Shown here piece after piece: positions 45,061-58,390 of a stretch of 64,000 nucleotides of DNA. This DNA comes from Xiphophorus maculatus (lineage: Eukaryota > Chordata > Actinopteri > Cyprinodontiformes > Poeciliidae), in NCBI RefSeq assembly GCF_002775205.1, contig NC_036454.1, forward strand, positions 11,304,882-11,368,881, read 5' to 3'. The notes under the pieces were generated by a model. That model was not told the origin of the DNA, ran no database searches, and saw nothing but the letters and a program-made list of their open reading frames with translations. Positions within the stretch are counted from its first letter, which is position 1. Each line of letters begins with the position of its first letter. A program made the translations under genes and the position numbers.

Positions 45061-46006
45061 TGTGGCAACCTGGGGTGGATTTTCTTTATTAGGAAACCCA
45101 AATGTAAGATGTTAAAGTTTAAGATAAGGGAAACCGACAACGCCACCTGGAATAACTCCAGGAAAATAGAATGATAATAAGGACACAGGTACGTTCTACA
45201 GGAAGTGAGACAAGATTCAGACAATTCTACAAAAAAATTTATTAAACTTTAATAGGTTGTTTAATTTCACAATAACCTGAAATCGAATAGTTAAAACAGT
45301 GAAGGCATTTTTAATAAAGTTGATTATAAAATGTTTAAATTTCAGAGGAAACTGAGGCTTACCAGTGGGGGGAGAGTAGTGAGGAAAGGGGCAACATCCA
45401 GTGAAGAAAAGGGATCACCCTGGACACTACAAAGACACGGCAAACACACACACACAAAAAAAAGGGGTGTTCCACAAAACACACGAGACAAGACACCGCC
45501 ACCAGGGGTCACCACCGCCACCACAGAAGCCTCAGTCCCTAAAAGAAAGACAAAAAATGAAACAATAGGAGTAAAACAGTGATACAATAGCACTAAAATA
45601 TTGCTTTTTATCCCGTTCGTAGTGCCATCGATACTCCCGGCAGCGGGGGAAAGTTCATACAAATCTTTTAAAACAATTCATCGTAGGCAAAACAGCAGCG
45701 AGTGTACGTCCAAATTTAATAGTTGTCAGGGACTCAGCAGGAGGCTGTAAATTACTACACGGCCAGACAAACAGATCCACAAGGTCACTTATGGAGCGCA
45801 GCTTCCCGGCAGCAAACAAACAACCGAACAAATCGGTCCAGGAGTTGGAGGCACAGCAAGGGAGGCCAGCACAGCTCAGCAAACAAACTAAGCAAAATGA
45901 GTTGACGTCATGACGCAAGTAGTCTTGTGACAGGTAGAGACCTGCTTATATGCAGCAGCTGAAATTGATCTTAAAGTGGCAGCGTACCATTTATGCTGCT
46001 ACAATC
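45061..46006 (-). repeat. 5' LTR of the Gypsy element
   Basis: 946 bp, same as the LTR at 38651-39596 by eye. It should hold the element promoter and polyadenylation signal. Confidence 0.95.
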
Positions 46007-46260
46007 GGTTGCTTTGTGAGGATTTGCATATCAAAAAGATTCCCTATGAAGTTTTTGAATAAGCACGCCAGAGAAAATGGCTACAAAGAAGAATGAAATA
46101 TGCCTTAAATAGAAAAGTTAAGCCAATTAGTACCTTTAGTGCTAAAAGACTAAAAAAACTGACTGAAAAAAGGAGGATGACATTTCTCAGCCAAGTTGTT
46201 ACTCTGTGGTTCATTATTTAAATCTCGTTAAAGTCTGCTGTCAGAACCTTTTTACTAATA
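46007..46260 (+). pseudogene. Lys-rich broken reading frame, unidentified
   Basis: One frame reads LLCEDLHIKKIPYEVFE, a stop, then ARQRKWLQRRMKYALNRK and TFSAKRLKKLTEKRRM over about 190 bp. It looks more coding-like than its surroundings but has an internal stop and starts exactly at the Gypsy element boundary. I do not recognise it; a decayed LINE or exon fragment is possible. Confidence 0.25.
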
Positions 46261-48900
46261 GCAGCAATTTGTCTGGATAGTTAATATAATTGTCCTTTCT
46301 CTGTGTTTTTTTTCCTTTGATCACAGTGAAGCCACAGGTGAAAGGGAAGTGAAAGATCTTAAAAACATGTCAGGGAACATAAAAATAACAACTCGAAGAC
46401 GTGCTGGGAACAAGTAGAAGTCAAGTTCAAAAACTGTCAGGGCTATTGGTAAATGTCATTGTGTGAATACATCAAAGCCTATGCTTCTACTAGTCCTCAA
46501 TTATGACTTGTGTTTAGCTGTGACACCTTCCTGTGGAAAGGCCTACGGCTGAACTATTGCTGCCAATAACCAGGACCAGTGCTTTGGTATTTTCTACTCT
46601 GTCATCTCCAGTCATTTGAGGTTCTGCTTGAGGTTTCTTATTTTTAAAGGAGAGTTTGCTATCCACTGTCACCACGTGCTTGCTCACTACAAAGGAATAG
46701 CACCAAAGACTCAAATCATAAAGTATATCTATCCATATTCATGGAAAGGCTTCATTCATATCAATGTGCTTACTCCAAATTTAACAATATATAAAGCTGC
46801 TTTTTGTCCTAAAATCTGGTTAATACCACCACTTTATGAAGCAAATACAGGAGAAAAGACAGACAGTCAGCGCACCTGATCACTGTATCACTTTTTGTGC
46901 GTAACAAACCCTAAGTGATCCTAACTACATCTTTAATTGCTCGTTGACAAGTAATTACATGAACGTGTCCTTGCACAGAGTGAGAAATTAATCAGGAGAA
47001 TCCCTGACAAATGTGTGCAGACAAAGAGATGATATGCATCCTTAATTGTGTCTAATAGGTTTATGACATGCTTCTCATCAGTGGATTATGCAAAAAAGCA
47101 ATAATTATGTTCTTCAGATGAACATCATTTACACAGACAACTTTACATTAAAAAGGAAATTTAAACTAAAACAAAATTTATTTATTTACATTACCGTTAT
47201 CAGTATTTACTACATATATGAAATATGATTCTTTAGTTATATGATTCTACCAAGTCAAACAATAAATAATTCAGATGCCAATGTACTTTGATAAGGAGTT
47301 TGTCTTGATATTTAACAAGCTTTAAAACTTTAGTCAAAAAAATCTGTTTAGACATTTTAATTTGTTTTAATCCACACTATCCTGTTTCATGGATCAGAAC
47401 CAGGTTTTAAGTAGAGTTTCAAAATGCAAAAACAAGAATCAGGAGAACGAGACAAAGAAATTAAACATACAATTTATCAAAAAGTTAATGTTCTCCTTGA
47501 ATAATATCTATAAAGCTTTGACCAGCTAATGGAAAGTATGTTTGAGTTCAAATGTCATAAACATAAATATCGTAAGTATCTTGCATTTTGAAGCTCTGCT
47601 TACTGTGTGGGTGTGATCTAGTTTGAAATGCAAATATTTGTAAAACTTTCATCAGATCAAGAGTTTAAACAGATTCAACATGTTTTTTTTCTACATAATT
47701 ATTTTATAAACTACAAATTTGGGGTTTTTTTTGTATTTCTTTACATTTTTAATGGATGGTACACTAGGAACCTGATTGGTATTGGAGCAGCATTCATATT
47801 TTATTCTGTCTGAAAACAGAGCATCTTGATCACAGATTGGCACACTTGGTAAATATGTTCTAAAAAAAAAAAAGAAACTCAAACTACGTTTTGTAGTTTT
47901 ATTGCTGTAACAGTATCCCAAACAAAAACAAATCTAATTTGAATCTAAACACATTCATCAAACAAGTTAAAAAAATAATCTCAAGTTAATGAATAAATCA
48001 ATTGTTCTAAACCCAATCAACAGTGTCTCAACTAGCGGCACGCTTACCCTAAAATATTTTGCAGACGGAAAATGCTAATACTGCTTGAATTTAGTCAGAA
48101 TAGCTGTGCAACAAATCTGATATTTGTAACCAATGCAGGAATGTTTTCACCTCTATCTGTAGAACCTAAATTATCGCTTGCAGCATTGGACTCTACCCTG
48201 TTATATTGTTTTGCAATCAAATTGTTTTCATTCTATTTATGTTTACCGTTTTCGGTCAAAACCGCCAAGCAGTATTTTACCGTAGCCACTGAAATGAGAA
48301 ATGAAATTTAAATTATGTTATATTCAATCATATTCTACTCCTGGTGGTTAAATGAATGTGATTGAAATAAGTGTTACGTGTTTCAAACTTTAACAGAGAC
48401 CCGAGACTTTCCGTTTCCTTGAAGTATACCTGTGATGAGGCCCATTTCATTTAGCCACAAAATTAGAAAGACAAAAACATGCAAAAGTGTATCAGGTAAC
48501 ACTTAGAGAAAAAATAACAACTTGCCTCCACATGCCTATTTCTACAGACAGAGCAATAATTTAAAGGTTTGAATTCACTGGAGCTGTGACAGACAAAGCA
48601 ATACAAGGAAGACCCAAGTTTATTCAGCCAGCAAACACTTTGAGGAAAATTGTGAAGGAGGAGAAACAGGTCTTCACAACTAAAAATTACAATAGTTTTA
48701 ATAGGAGATCATGTAACTTAAAAACAAAAATATATTTTTTTATTTTAAAAGTCTGAGCTGTGTTTTAAGAGGGCCTGAAAAGAGGGAGGTGTAGATAAAA
48801 CTGAAAATAAATGAAAGGTTTTGAAAGATGGGTGTATTTAGGGTTTGTTTCTTCATCTCAAAAGTGAAGTGAGTACTGATTATCATCACTCTAAAGTTGT
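46261..48900. other. No gene recognised
   Basis: AT-rich DNA with short frames only. A possible dispersed repeat lies at about 46530-46740. Confidence 0.45.
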
Positions 48901-48903
48901 TTC

Positions 48904-49149
48904 ATATTTGATTCCTTCAGAAAAAGGATAGAAACACTATGTATTTCTACCTTATAAGCATTATAAATGTACATATACATATATTTTGTGCAGTGTATTT
49001 TGCACAATGATATTTGTTATTATTGCAATATTTGTTAATATTAATCAAATATTAATATTTGATTCCTTCAGAAAAAGGATATAAACACTTTGTATTTCTA
49101 CCTTATAAGCATTATAAATGTACATATACATATATTTTGTGCAGTGTAT
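48904..49149 (+). repeat. Direct duplication of a 95-bp segment
   Basis: TTTGATTCCTTCAGAAAAAG to TTTTGTGCAGTGTAT occurs at about 48904-48998 and again at about 49055-49149, with only a few differences. Spacing is about 151 bp. Confidence 0.9.
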
Positions 49150-49508
49150 ATCTGTAAGTATCTTCCTGACAAAACAACCAATGATATTTGAAATTTATTT
49201 GAAAGAATAATCAAACTTTTTATTGTTATTATTGTTTTTTTTTTGTTTAGTTTCTACATTCCTAGCAGGATGATGAAGATAATCCCCTCCAGGTCAGGGG
49301 TAACATTGATGATTTAGCTGGAACTGCATTCAGCCTCTTGTTTGCAGTCAGTTCTCAGAAACAGTGCAGCCTTGCTCTCCTTTAACGACACAAATCTGAA
49401 ACAGCTTCTGGGAAAAACCTCTGCTGAGAGACTGTTTTATGACTAAATATGTGTTTAGCCGCATGTGCCCTTCATCCCATGTGCTTTCACCCCTGCTGAG
49501 AGTGTTCA

Positions 49509-49533
49509 CGCACACACACACCCACACACACAT
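49509..49533 (+). repeat. (CA)n microsatellite
   Basis: Short interrupted CA run. Confidence 0.85.
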
Positions 49534-50389
49534 AGTGGTTGCACTGAAGCACACATCCACTAGTGTGTGCTTGCTGACCAAAGCCCAAGCTTGTCAGTCA
49601 CACACACACGCGCTCCCTGGAGGCCAGGCGGGTGGTCTGGTTGGGATAGAGATGGACACATGCTGGGATCATAGCTGCCATGTGTGATTCAAATTTCTCC
49701 TTACTTTCTCTACGTCTTTCTATCCTCCTCTCATCCGTTCTTCTCTTATCACCAGCGCTGTCCTCCCACCTCTGCCTGCTGTGTTTATGGTCCTGCGTCT
49801 TTAAAAACCTTGACTCTGTCAAACATATTCTGCACACCAACTCTCCAGCAAACTGTTCCTGAAACATATACAGGCAATTAGACACTTGCGATTAAAATCT
49901 GGGGGATTTTTTGCAGCTCTTTGCTCTCTCTCTCTTTCTCTCTATCAAAAATCATATGTTTTCTGCCCTGATCCCAGACTCCACTCCTTCCTTCTGTTCT
50001 TGGGTACCAAACTCCTCATTACTCTAATTTAGAGGAAAGGCTGCTCCCCCCGCCCCATCTTCCCTCCTCTCTAATGGGTTCTGGAGGCCTGAAGAATATC
50101 AAGTGCTGCTTAATTCTTTAATTCTATTCAGCCTTTACATTCACACCATCCCTCCACCAGCTCTTTGGTCCCCTTTTTCATCAATTTGTGTCCCATTTAG
50201 TATCCCAAAAGAGCAGCTACTAAAACATGTTTTTTTTTTAAATGGAGAAGGAGAGAGATGTAAGTTTTAAAAGCATATCAAAGCATCACATCCCGTCCCT
50301 CTTCATGCATGCTGTTGTTCCTGGTATCCAACAAGTGTTTACATGTTGTTGCCGCTGCTCATGCTCCACTGAATGTGTACTTATTTAAC

Positions 50390-50660
50390 CCTATCGTTTC
50401 GCTGTAATAGGCTCATCTCCATGGTGACGGTAGCAGTAGAGAGCAGGTGGAGGGCCCTTGAGGATGCATTAGGACCTTCTTGCGATGAGCAGGATGCATC
50501 TTCACTGTAAGCTGTACTGTGCATCTGGGCCCCGTTTCAAGGCCCTGAGCAGCGTTCATTGTCTCGGCCTGAAATTGTCAGTCACTTGGCATGAAAAACT
50601 CAACTCGGAGCAATCTAAATGACCCGATTACTTTGATTACAAAGCAAAACATTTACATCA
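50390..50660. other. Possible conserved non-coding element
   Basis: A stretch of balanced composition without simple repeats (for example TGACGGTAGCAGTAGAGAGC and GACCCGATTACTTTGATTAC) stands out from AT-rich flanks and has no long open frame. The call rests on composition only. Confidence 0.25.
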
Positions 50661-50754
50661 TGTATGAACTTTACATCGGGGAAAAGCAAATTATAAATAA
50701 TAGTTAAAGTACTGTACAACTGAACACCCTAATCAAGGACTGTATGCTTTCAAC

Positions 50755-51560
50755 CTTAATTGTCCTGTGATGGACTGGCAATCTGTCCAAAGCATACCCC
50801 ATCTCTTGCTGTTTATTTATTTATTCAAAGTACATTTTTTTTAATACATTTTGCTGATGTTTTTAACGCTTTAAGATTTTTCTGCAGTTTTCATTGTGCA
50901 TCAGTTTATTTGTATATTTAAAAACATCTTGTATGAAGCTGTAAGGACAGAGCAGCAGTCTGCCCTCTGCGCTGCAGGGTAAGGAGATACAATCTTATCA
51001 TACAAAGAGCTATTTCTGCCGCTTCCCTCTCCATTTCAAATTTACCTTGAGCCAAAAAACCAAGACAATAAAGAATGTTTTTTTGTACACATAAATAAGT
51101 ATGCCTGTCTTAAAGTGTATTGGGAAAAATGCAATCATGTAGAGAAAAATATAGCATAAACATTTTTATATAGATCTTTAACCTTCTTAATTTCCATGGC
51201 AGTTTTTATGTTTTTAAATCATATTTTGCGTACAACTTTGGCTGTGTTGTGTACTTTGGGGAGAATTAAAATGTTTATTAAACTTTTGTTTTTCCATGTG
51301 CTTTTATGCCCTTTGCTGTAAACAAAGCACAGCAATTTGTGCCTCTTTAGCAGTCACTCACACATAAGGACATTTTCGACGGCCCAATTAACCTAACAGT
51401 CATGTTTTTGGACCGTAGGAGAAACATAGAGCACCAAGAGAGACGCTATACATTCACAGGAAAAACATGAAAACTCCATGCAGAAAAACCCCAGGAGTCA
51501 AACCCATAAGCTTCTTCCTGCAAGTCAACAGTGCAACTGACTGTGCCACTGTGCAGCCCT
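50755..51560 (+). repeat. Fragments of a fish dispersed repeat
   Basis: CTGTGATGGACTGGCAATCT (about 50764) and AATTAACCTAACAGTCATG with TTTTGGACCGTAGGAG (about 51388) are words of one widespread fish repeat, here split. Similar words occur at 61970-62245. Confidence 0.5.
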
Positions 51561-53279
51561 CATTTATTTTTCTCAACATACTATTTCTATTGTATTAGCA
51601 TTGCTGTTTGAAATTACCCTTCAAAATACAAAGGTCACAGGTCACATCACCTCTACAAAATAAAATAAAAAGCTATCATTAAAAATGAAAGAAAAAGAAC
51701 ATATTGTAATGTGTCAAAAATAGTTTTCTTCTCACCAGCAAAAAGTTAATAAGACTGTCCCATGATTCACTACAAATATTTGGCTTTTTTTTTTTTTGCT
51801 TTAGCAAAGTTATTTTTAAAAAGGAATAAAAAGTGACCAAATTTTGTGAAGGTGAATTAATCACTTTCCTCTTCCTCAGATTACCGACTAGAGCTTGAAT
51901 AACTAATACACAAGAGACCACAGCCTGTCAGTCTGAAGCTTCAGTCAAATATACAGGCAAACAATTTGCCATTAAATTTATGAATAGCTTTCAAAAACAA
52001 ACAGAACATTGGATTTATGGCAGCACTACCTCTATAGATCACTTTGTTCTCAGCCAAGAAGCACAACTAAAGTGAACAGCACAGAGCCAGTAGCACTTTC
52101 TATGGATACAAAATAAAAATAAAGAGATTACACAAAGCTAATGCCAGTAATAGATCTGTCACTAAGTTTGTCCAGGAAAGAAACACTGCTAAACAGAAGC
52201 ACTTAGTAAGATGTACTTTCTAAAGAAAATAGAAATGATACATAGAGTTAAACACAGGCACACAAATAGACACAAAGTTTATTGCAGTATTACTTCTTTC
52301 AATCTTTATAGCACTTTAAAATAACAGCACTGAGGCAGGACTGCATTGAAAAAAGTCCAGACACATGAAAAGAAAGACAGAGAACACATTTAGCGTTGAA
52401 GGTAGAAATAGCTCTGTCAGTCATTCTGTCCAGGAAAGTCACTCTTGTTAGACTGAGCTAGTCCTTCATGTGATACTAAATTATCAACTCAATCTGAATA
52501 CACAATGTTATAATTTCATGATTTACTGAATGATTCAGTTTATCTGAAATGTATTTAGACCAAATTAGATCTATCTATGATTTGAGCTTACATAATGCCT
52601 TAAGATAATACTTGTTGAGAATTGGGGGTCTATCATTTGTCTTAGATCATTGAATTGCTGAAAATTCACAATTACTGGCTGTGTGGTTATAAACTTGAAC
52701 AATTAGAAGTCTGCATGATTTCAACAATGTTTCCACCTATTATAAAACTTTCAAAACATATACATCATAAGTAAAGAAACTTTGAAACATATGTTAGGCT
52801 ACATGAACTTTGCTGTATTTTATTTTCCTAAGATCTATAATTCATTATTAAATCAAACCCTAAAAAAAATTACTCAAATATAGTCAATATAGCGTTTCAT
52901 AAACTGACAAAACTGCTTCTAACTAAAGAGAAACAAGTGAGATTGTCACCATATTATTTTATAAATGGCAACATTAATTCCTTCGTTGTGTCTCTTTTAT
53001 AATATGGAGAAATTATAACTCCTTCTCTGTGCTACGTTCCTCACTTCCCACATCCTGTCACTTTCTCCTCATGCCATCCATCATCAGGAAACACCTCTTC
53101 TTTCTCCTACTGCTTTTTTCTCAACTTTGTCTGCTTTCTTCGGCCACCCTCATCACACATCCATGAAAATTCTTCCCTTGTCTTTCAGTTCTCCTTTTTA
53201 ATGCCTTAAACTCAATCAAAATGGGTTTTGGAGTGAAAAGCATCCCAGTTTTCCTCAGCAACTGATTATTTAATTGAGT

Positions 53280-53720
53280 AGCCTGTCAGAGACGGAGCAA
53301 AGAGGAGGGGCAGTTTAATTATAACTTTTCAAAGGCACTAATGCATGCTGTTGAACTTTTGTTTTGACCTGTGCAAGCTGCAGCGGAGGAATGATTCTCG
53401 GCAAAATCTTGAACAAACCATTAATCAGAAACAAAAGATCATGTTGCTTTAAGGAAGCAGAGAAAAAATACATAATGATTGCCACTAATGTTAGAATTGG
53501 ATTCACTATTTTGCAGATTCAAGCAGACTCCATGGAGAACTTGGTGATATACAAAGAGGAATTTCTGGCATCAATAGAAAAACAAATGTGGTTACAGGGC
53601 AAGACATTTGCAAGAGTGTGATAATGCATTCTAATGGGCGAGCAACAGTTATCAGGCGGCTGGACCATTTCTGATCTGATCCATTAATATGACTTGATTA
53701 TGTCCCTTTAGGCACCCAAG
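53280..53720. other. Possible conserved non-coding element
   Basis: About 440 bp of even composition, including AATCTTGAACAAACCATTAA and AGCAACAGTTATCAGGCGGC. No coding frame fits across it and no repeat is recognised. Confidence 0.3.
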
Positions 53721-54786
53721 ATTTGTTATCTATGTGTGAATGGGCATAAATTAACTACTGATTTTGATTGTTTAAATTTGCTTGCTTAAGTAACTTGCAA
53801 TTATTTTCTTATTTACTTTTACACATTTGTGTGGTAAGTATGTGTGACTGTAGATGAACAGAAACTAAAATGTGAAAAAGAACTGAGGTTTAATAACTGA
53901 TTAAATTCACCGGCCTTTTCAAAATTAACATAACACTAAACATCGCAAAACTATTCAGAAGATACCAAAGTTGACCCAAAAATATTAAATCTGACTCTCC
54001 TAAAGGAAGTGCTTGTAAAGGAATGTTTACTATTATGGAGCATATTTCACTTGGCTTTACTGACAAGGAGAAGCTATTTGTGACAATCTTTGACATTTAA
54101 CAATTATTCATCTTTATGAATTCAAGCTTTAGACCAAAATGTCATTGTCTGTGAATCTTTGTGTTTTGTTTCTAACTTTGGTTTTGTGTTTGTATCCCTT
54201 TGGGTTGTTGGGGTAACTCAGCCTTCAGAATATGAGTTACTCTTTGTTTGTCATTCTCAGTTTGTTTTTCTGTGCTATTTAAGTTGGCTCATGTTTGTAT
54301 TAGTCTTTAGTTTTTGGCTTTGTCAGGTACTTTGTGCTCTATTCTGTTCCTAAGTCATCTGCCTGCAACCTTTATGTTTATTTAGGTACTCCTTTCTGTT
54401 AACTGAATAGTTCTCATGACAATGAATCACCTCCTCAGCGTCTGTAACCTCCTTGTCAGAACATTTCAGAACTTGTCACTTTCCATGCTGGGTTACTTGA
54501 ATCCCTCTCCCTGTTGCTTTGCTCTTCCAGTCAGACGTTTTTTAGTTCCGCTCGTGCCTGTGTAATAATAAATATTAGAAAAAATATATATATTTAAAAA
54601 ATATTCTAAGACATCTCTTGAAAGCATTATTGAAAAGTTCATTTATTTCAGTAGCTAATTTCTTTTGTAGATTTGTCTTCTGAGGAAATATCAAGGATGC
54701 AACATGAGAAAAACAGTCATAACATTAAGACACCTTATGACACCTACATGTTTTCTAACAAATTTGAATTAAGGATGTTTGACATG

Positions 54787-54793
<7 letters not shown>

Positions 54794-54874
<81 letters not shown>
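54794..54874. repeat. (TA)n microsatellite, about 80 bp
   Basis: Uninterrupted TA run that ends at the left terminus of a Tc1-type MITE; a further TA run flanks the other side (55106-55127). Confidence 0.98.
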
Positions 54875-54876
<2 letters not shown>

Positions 54877-55105
54877 TGTTCAAAAGAATAAAGGGAACAC
54901 TCAAATAACACATCCTAGATCTGAATGAAAGAAATATTCTCATTGAATACTTTGTTCTGTACAAAGTTGAATGTACTGACAACAAAATCACATTGATTAT
55001 CAATCAGTGTTGCTTCCTAAGTGGACAGTTTGATTTCACAGAGGTTTGATTTACCTGGAGTTATATTGTGTTGTTTAAGTGTTCCCTTTATTTTTTTGAG
55101 CAGTG
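54875..55105. mobile_element. Tc1-type MITE in a TA microsatellite
   Basis: Left end TTCAAAAGAATAAAGGGAAC and right end GTTCCCTTTATTTTTTTGAG with CAGTG are inverted repeats. The interior ATCCTAGATCTGAATGAA is typical of this abundant fish MITE. No protein is encoded. Confidence 0.85.
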
Positions 55106-55439
55106 TATATATATATATATATATATAATTAAACAACATGTAATAAAGAATGCTGTGAGGAGTAAATTGGAATCCCCAGATTTTTTTTTATCTAAAACTT
55201 CATTAATTGTTCTAATGTAAATAAAACACATCATATCCTCACATAACCTTTTTCTGCACAGAAGCTCACTGCTAACCACCGAATAATTTCCATCTCACCT
55301 TGTAGTCTTTTCTAACGGGTCTCATTTCCTCCCATTTCCATCTTTCTCCCCATGCTGTTTCCTGATGTTAACCTTTCATTTCATTTCCTGCATCTTGTAT
55401 TGAAGTCATCTCTTCTAATAAACACGCACATAAATTAAA

Positions 55440-56130
55440 ATCTTAATGGCATAAATGACTGCAAGGCATTTGTCTGGCCTAATGAGCAGTGGCTAATAAC
55501 CAATCAACATCTGCTATCTCAGGCCTCAATAAATTTTGGGAGGATTTCTGTGACCGTGTGTGCAAATCCACTCGTCCCCCATATTTTCCTTCAGAGAGCC
55601 TTGCTGACCAGATCAGAACATAAGATCGATGCACCATCTGTCTTCCGTCCGTCCACTGTGGTCTTTTTCAGCTCTTTATTGTCTTAATATGAACTGAAGC
55701 TACAGAACTGGGCTTCAGGATGTTCAATAGGTGTAAGGGCAAAGTAAATGCACTCTGCACAGCTTGTCAAATTACTGTCCTAATGGCCAGCCTGACAGGC
55801 TGCCTCTGTTCTGAAGAAAGAAAGGACAAGTGGAGGGGAGCGAATAATTCTCTCTCCTGTCATAGCAAAATCATCCATTCATGTCTTTATATAGTACCCC
55901 TGTTTCTTTTCTTTTAAGCCCTGAATCTGAAGTGCATCATGCTCATATTGAAATGGTAGTAATGACTTGGTGGTACGGGAGCAGAATGTGGGGGGAGGGG
56001 GCAGCTGCATTGTTGGCCTGTCAATCGTTTGTCTTCACGCTTTCAAAGCCACTTTGTTAATGGGACTTCCTATTAAGTCTAGTTAATCATTCACTTGAGT
56101 CATCCATAAGAGGTTGAGCACTGGATTAAT
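55440..56130. other. Possible conserved non-coding cluster
   Basis: Several blocks of even composition (for example ACCAATCAACATCTGCTATC, CAAATTACTGTCCTAATGGC, GGCCTGTCAATCGTTTGTCT) rich in ATTA/TAAT-type homeodomain words, without open frames or repeats. Confidence 0.3.
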
Positions 56131-56748
56131 GGTTTTGCCATAACTGAAATAGGACATCTTCAAAAATAATTGTGATCTTTTCTTGTGATTCTTGTGACAT
56201 TTACTGTAAAGAAAATTCCATAGATTAATGTGATTAATTTTTTTTTCTCATTAGATTTTACTTTGTTAGGTGATGATTAAGTCATACCTTTATTTTAAGG
56301 CCACAGTAAAATTATATAAGAAATATGGAGGTGCAGATGTACAACTACCATTGCAGCGTCGCTTTTCTTTACAATTTGCCTTCATTTATTTTTATATGTT
56401 TATAATCTTACACAATTAGCACCGTCCACTATGGAATAACAACTATCTTGATTAATAATTCTAAAAAGTCTAAGTCTGGTTTTTATTGCATTTATTGTCC
56501 TAAATGACAAAAATGATAATAAAAATGAAATGAAAAAGGAAAAAAGGTTGAATAACTGCAGTAATTCCTTCATCACAGAGGTGATCAATACGTCTCATCC
56601 AACTTTTTTTATACATTAAATCTAATCTGCTCTAAGCCCATCTGCCATTATTAAATCATGTTTAAACCATGTAATAATCAAATGATCAAAATATTTCATT
56701 TTGACTTTTGTGAAGTCCCTTCAGCAGTTTCTTTAGATCACATGTGAA

Positions 56749-57165
56749 CAATAGAATAGAATAGAAGTACTTTATTCATCCCAGCAGGGAAATTACTTCG
56801 CAGTTACAGCATAGAGACAAGACACAATAACAACTACCACTGAGTAGTAGTTGTAGATAAAATAAAAAATAAAATGCTGTCAATATAAAAGCAGCTTAGA
56901 GCAGTCCTTGCAAAGATTCAAAAAATGCAGATACAGTATGTATATGTAAATATATGTACAGGAAGTGTGCCACAGTGCAGTTGTGCAAAATAGGACTGAT
57001 TAGTGCAGAACAATGATTTAGCTTTTATTGTACAGTGAGATGGCATGTGGCAGGAAGGATTTCCTGTATCTGTCTCTACGACAGCGGAGCTGGAGCAGCC
57101 TATGTGAGAAGGTGCTCCGCTGTCTGTCCACTATGTGGTGGAGAGGGTGCTGTTTATTGATAGAT
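56749..57165 (-). mobile_element. 3' end of an L2/CR1-like LINE
   Basis: The minus strand encodes a C-terminal block HPLHHIVDRQRSTFSHRLLQ followed by RYRKSFLPHAISLYN, then a 3' UTR ending in ATTCTATTCTATTCTATT-type repeats with the words CTGGGATGAATAAAGTAC. It is related to the fragment at 14200-14990. Confidence 0.75.
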
Positions 57166-57984
57166 ATCATTTATGCTCTGAGTCTAATGATCAGTTGATC
57201 TGCATAGTTTAATGCTGTTTATAATCTATGTTATTTAGATCTAAAAGACTTGACCACAGCTGGTCACCTATTCACCTTTTTTGTTAGCTATAGTATTGCT
57301 TATTGTTGTTTTTTTAGTTTGTTTTATTTTGGGGAGTTTTAGGACAGCAGTGAATAATCAGGTTTTGCTCTTCAAACAGACCATCTTTATGGTACATGAA
57401 ATTTTTTCTTGATTCTGGTCAGTTTTAGACGTGACTCTCTCTCTACCTCACTGGTATAACTGAGGAAGATGATGCAGTTCCTCTTAAAAGAAACATTTTG
57501 TTTTCTCATGAAGATACAAGTCAGGCTGTAACAATTAAAATTAATTTCCGTAGCACAAAAGCAAAGCAAACCATTTTGAAAAAAGAGTTACCGTACTCCA
57601 AAATTTTCATTTCGGCATAGTTTCAGTGTGTTAGTTTATCTATTCAGTATTTCTGAGATTTCGTTTTTCTTTCATGGTTAAAACTTAGAGCAAATCTATG
57701 GGGAAAGACCTGATCACAATTATGAATTAGAGGAGCAAATATTTTTTAAGAAATATTCTGATGCAAACAGAAACTACGAAGAATTTCATAGTTAAATTTT
57801 GTTTGACGGAAAAATAAGTTATTTCTAATCTTTTCTTCAAAATATCAGTAAGTAAAAAATAATATATTGACATAGATACAACATATACAGTAAGATGTCG
57901 TGAGTTATTTGTGTGTGTTTATTTGATAATGCTTTATTATTTTTTATATTCAGGAACATGTTAGAATATAATTTTTTCTAAGTG

Positions 57985-58043
57985 TCCATCCATCCATCCA
58001 TCCATCCATCCATCCATCCATCCATCCATCCATCCATCCATCC
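57985..58043 (+). repeat. (ATCC)n microsatellite
   Basis: About 15 copies of CATC/ATCC. Tetramers of this kind often mark the 3' tail of Rex3-type LINEs, but no LINE sequence adjoins it. Confidence 0.95.
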
Positions 58044-58169
58044 AGAAGAGGCCAATTCAAAATAAATAATTTTTTTCGTATTTTGTTCTCTAATGATTTA
58101 TATCTTAAACATAAAGGAAGCTTGCATAAACACACACACATGCACCCTGTCCCACACACATGCACAGAT

Positions 58170-58390
58170 ATAAAGAGCTATGCTTTTGCCATGACGAGAA
58201 ACCATTTGCTCATTTTGATGGAGGCCTAAAAGAGAAGTTGAGCTGTCTAAGTGGATTTTTCATTACTGAATGTAATAGGGCAAAGAAAATTACAGCTGCT
58301 ACAGCAGAAAGAGCATTAGGATTGCTCATGTACTTTTTTCCATGGATATTTGTAATTGGCAGAGTGCAGATAGATGAACATTAGAGAAAT
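58170..58390. other. Possible conserved non-coding element
   Basis: TTGATGGAGGCCTAAAAGAG and TACAGCTGCTACAGCAGAAA lie in a block of even composition without repeats. Weak call. Confidence 0.22.

Larger units (their letters stand above)
38651..46006 (-). mobile_element. Full-length Gypsy (Ty3-like) LTR retrotransposon
   Basis: 7356 bp on the minus strand: 5' LTR 45061-46006, primer site, gag 44861-43797, pol 43782-39643, polypurine tract, 3' LTR 38651-39596. Domain order protease, RT, RNase H, integrase identifies Ty3/Gypsy. No envelope gene is seen. Both ORFs are open along their whole length. No target duplication is seen at the flanks. It lies in the presumed msh3 intron. Confidence 0.95.

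Noticed and set aside
49348-49885. Several frames of 60-95 aa around a CA repeat
   Set aside because: Low complexity and no splice or family support on either strand.
53364-53621. 85-aa frame as a possible msh3 or other exon
   Set aside because: No MutS motifs and no matching splice phases; the block looks non-coding.
57985-58043. Satellite or CRISPR-like array
   Set aside because: A simple tetranucleotide microsatellite; no spacers. The 74-bp units at 4411-4850 are also contiguous tandem repeats, not a spaced array.
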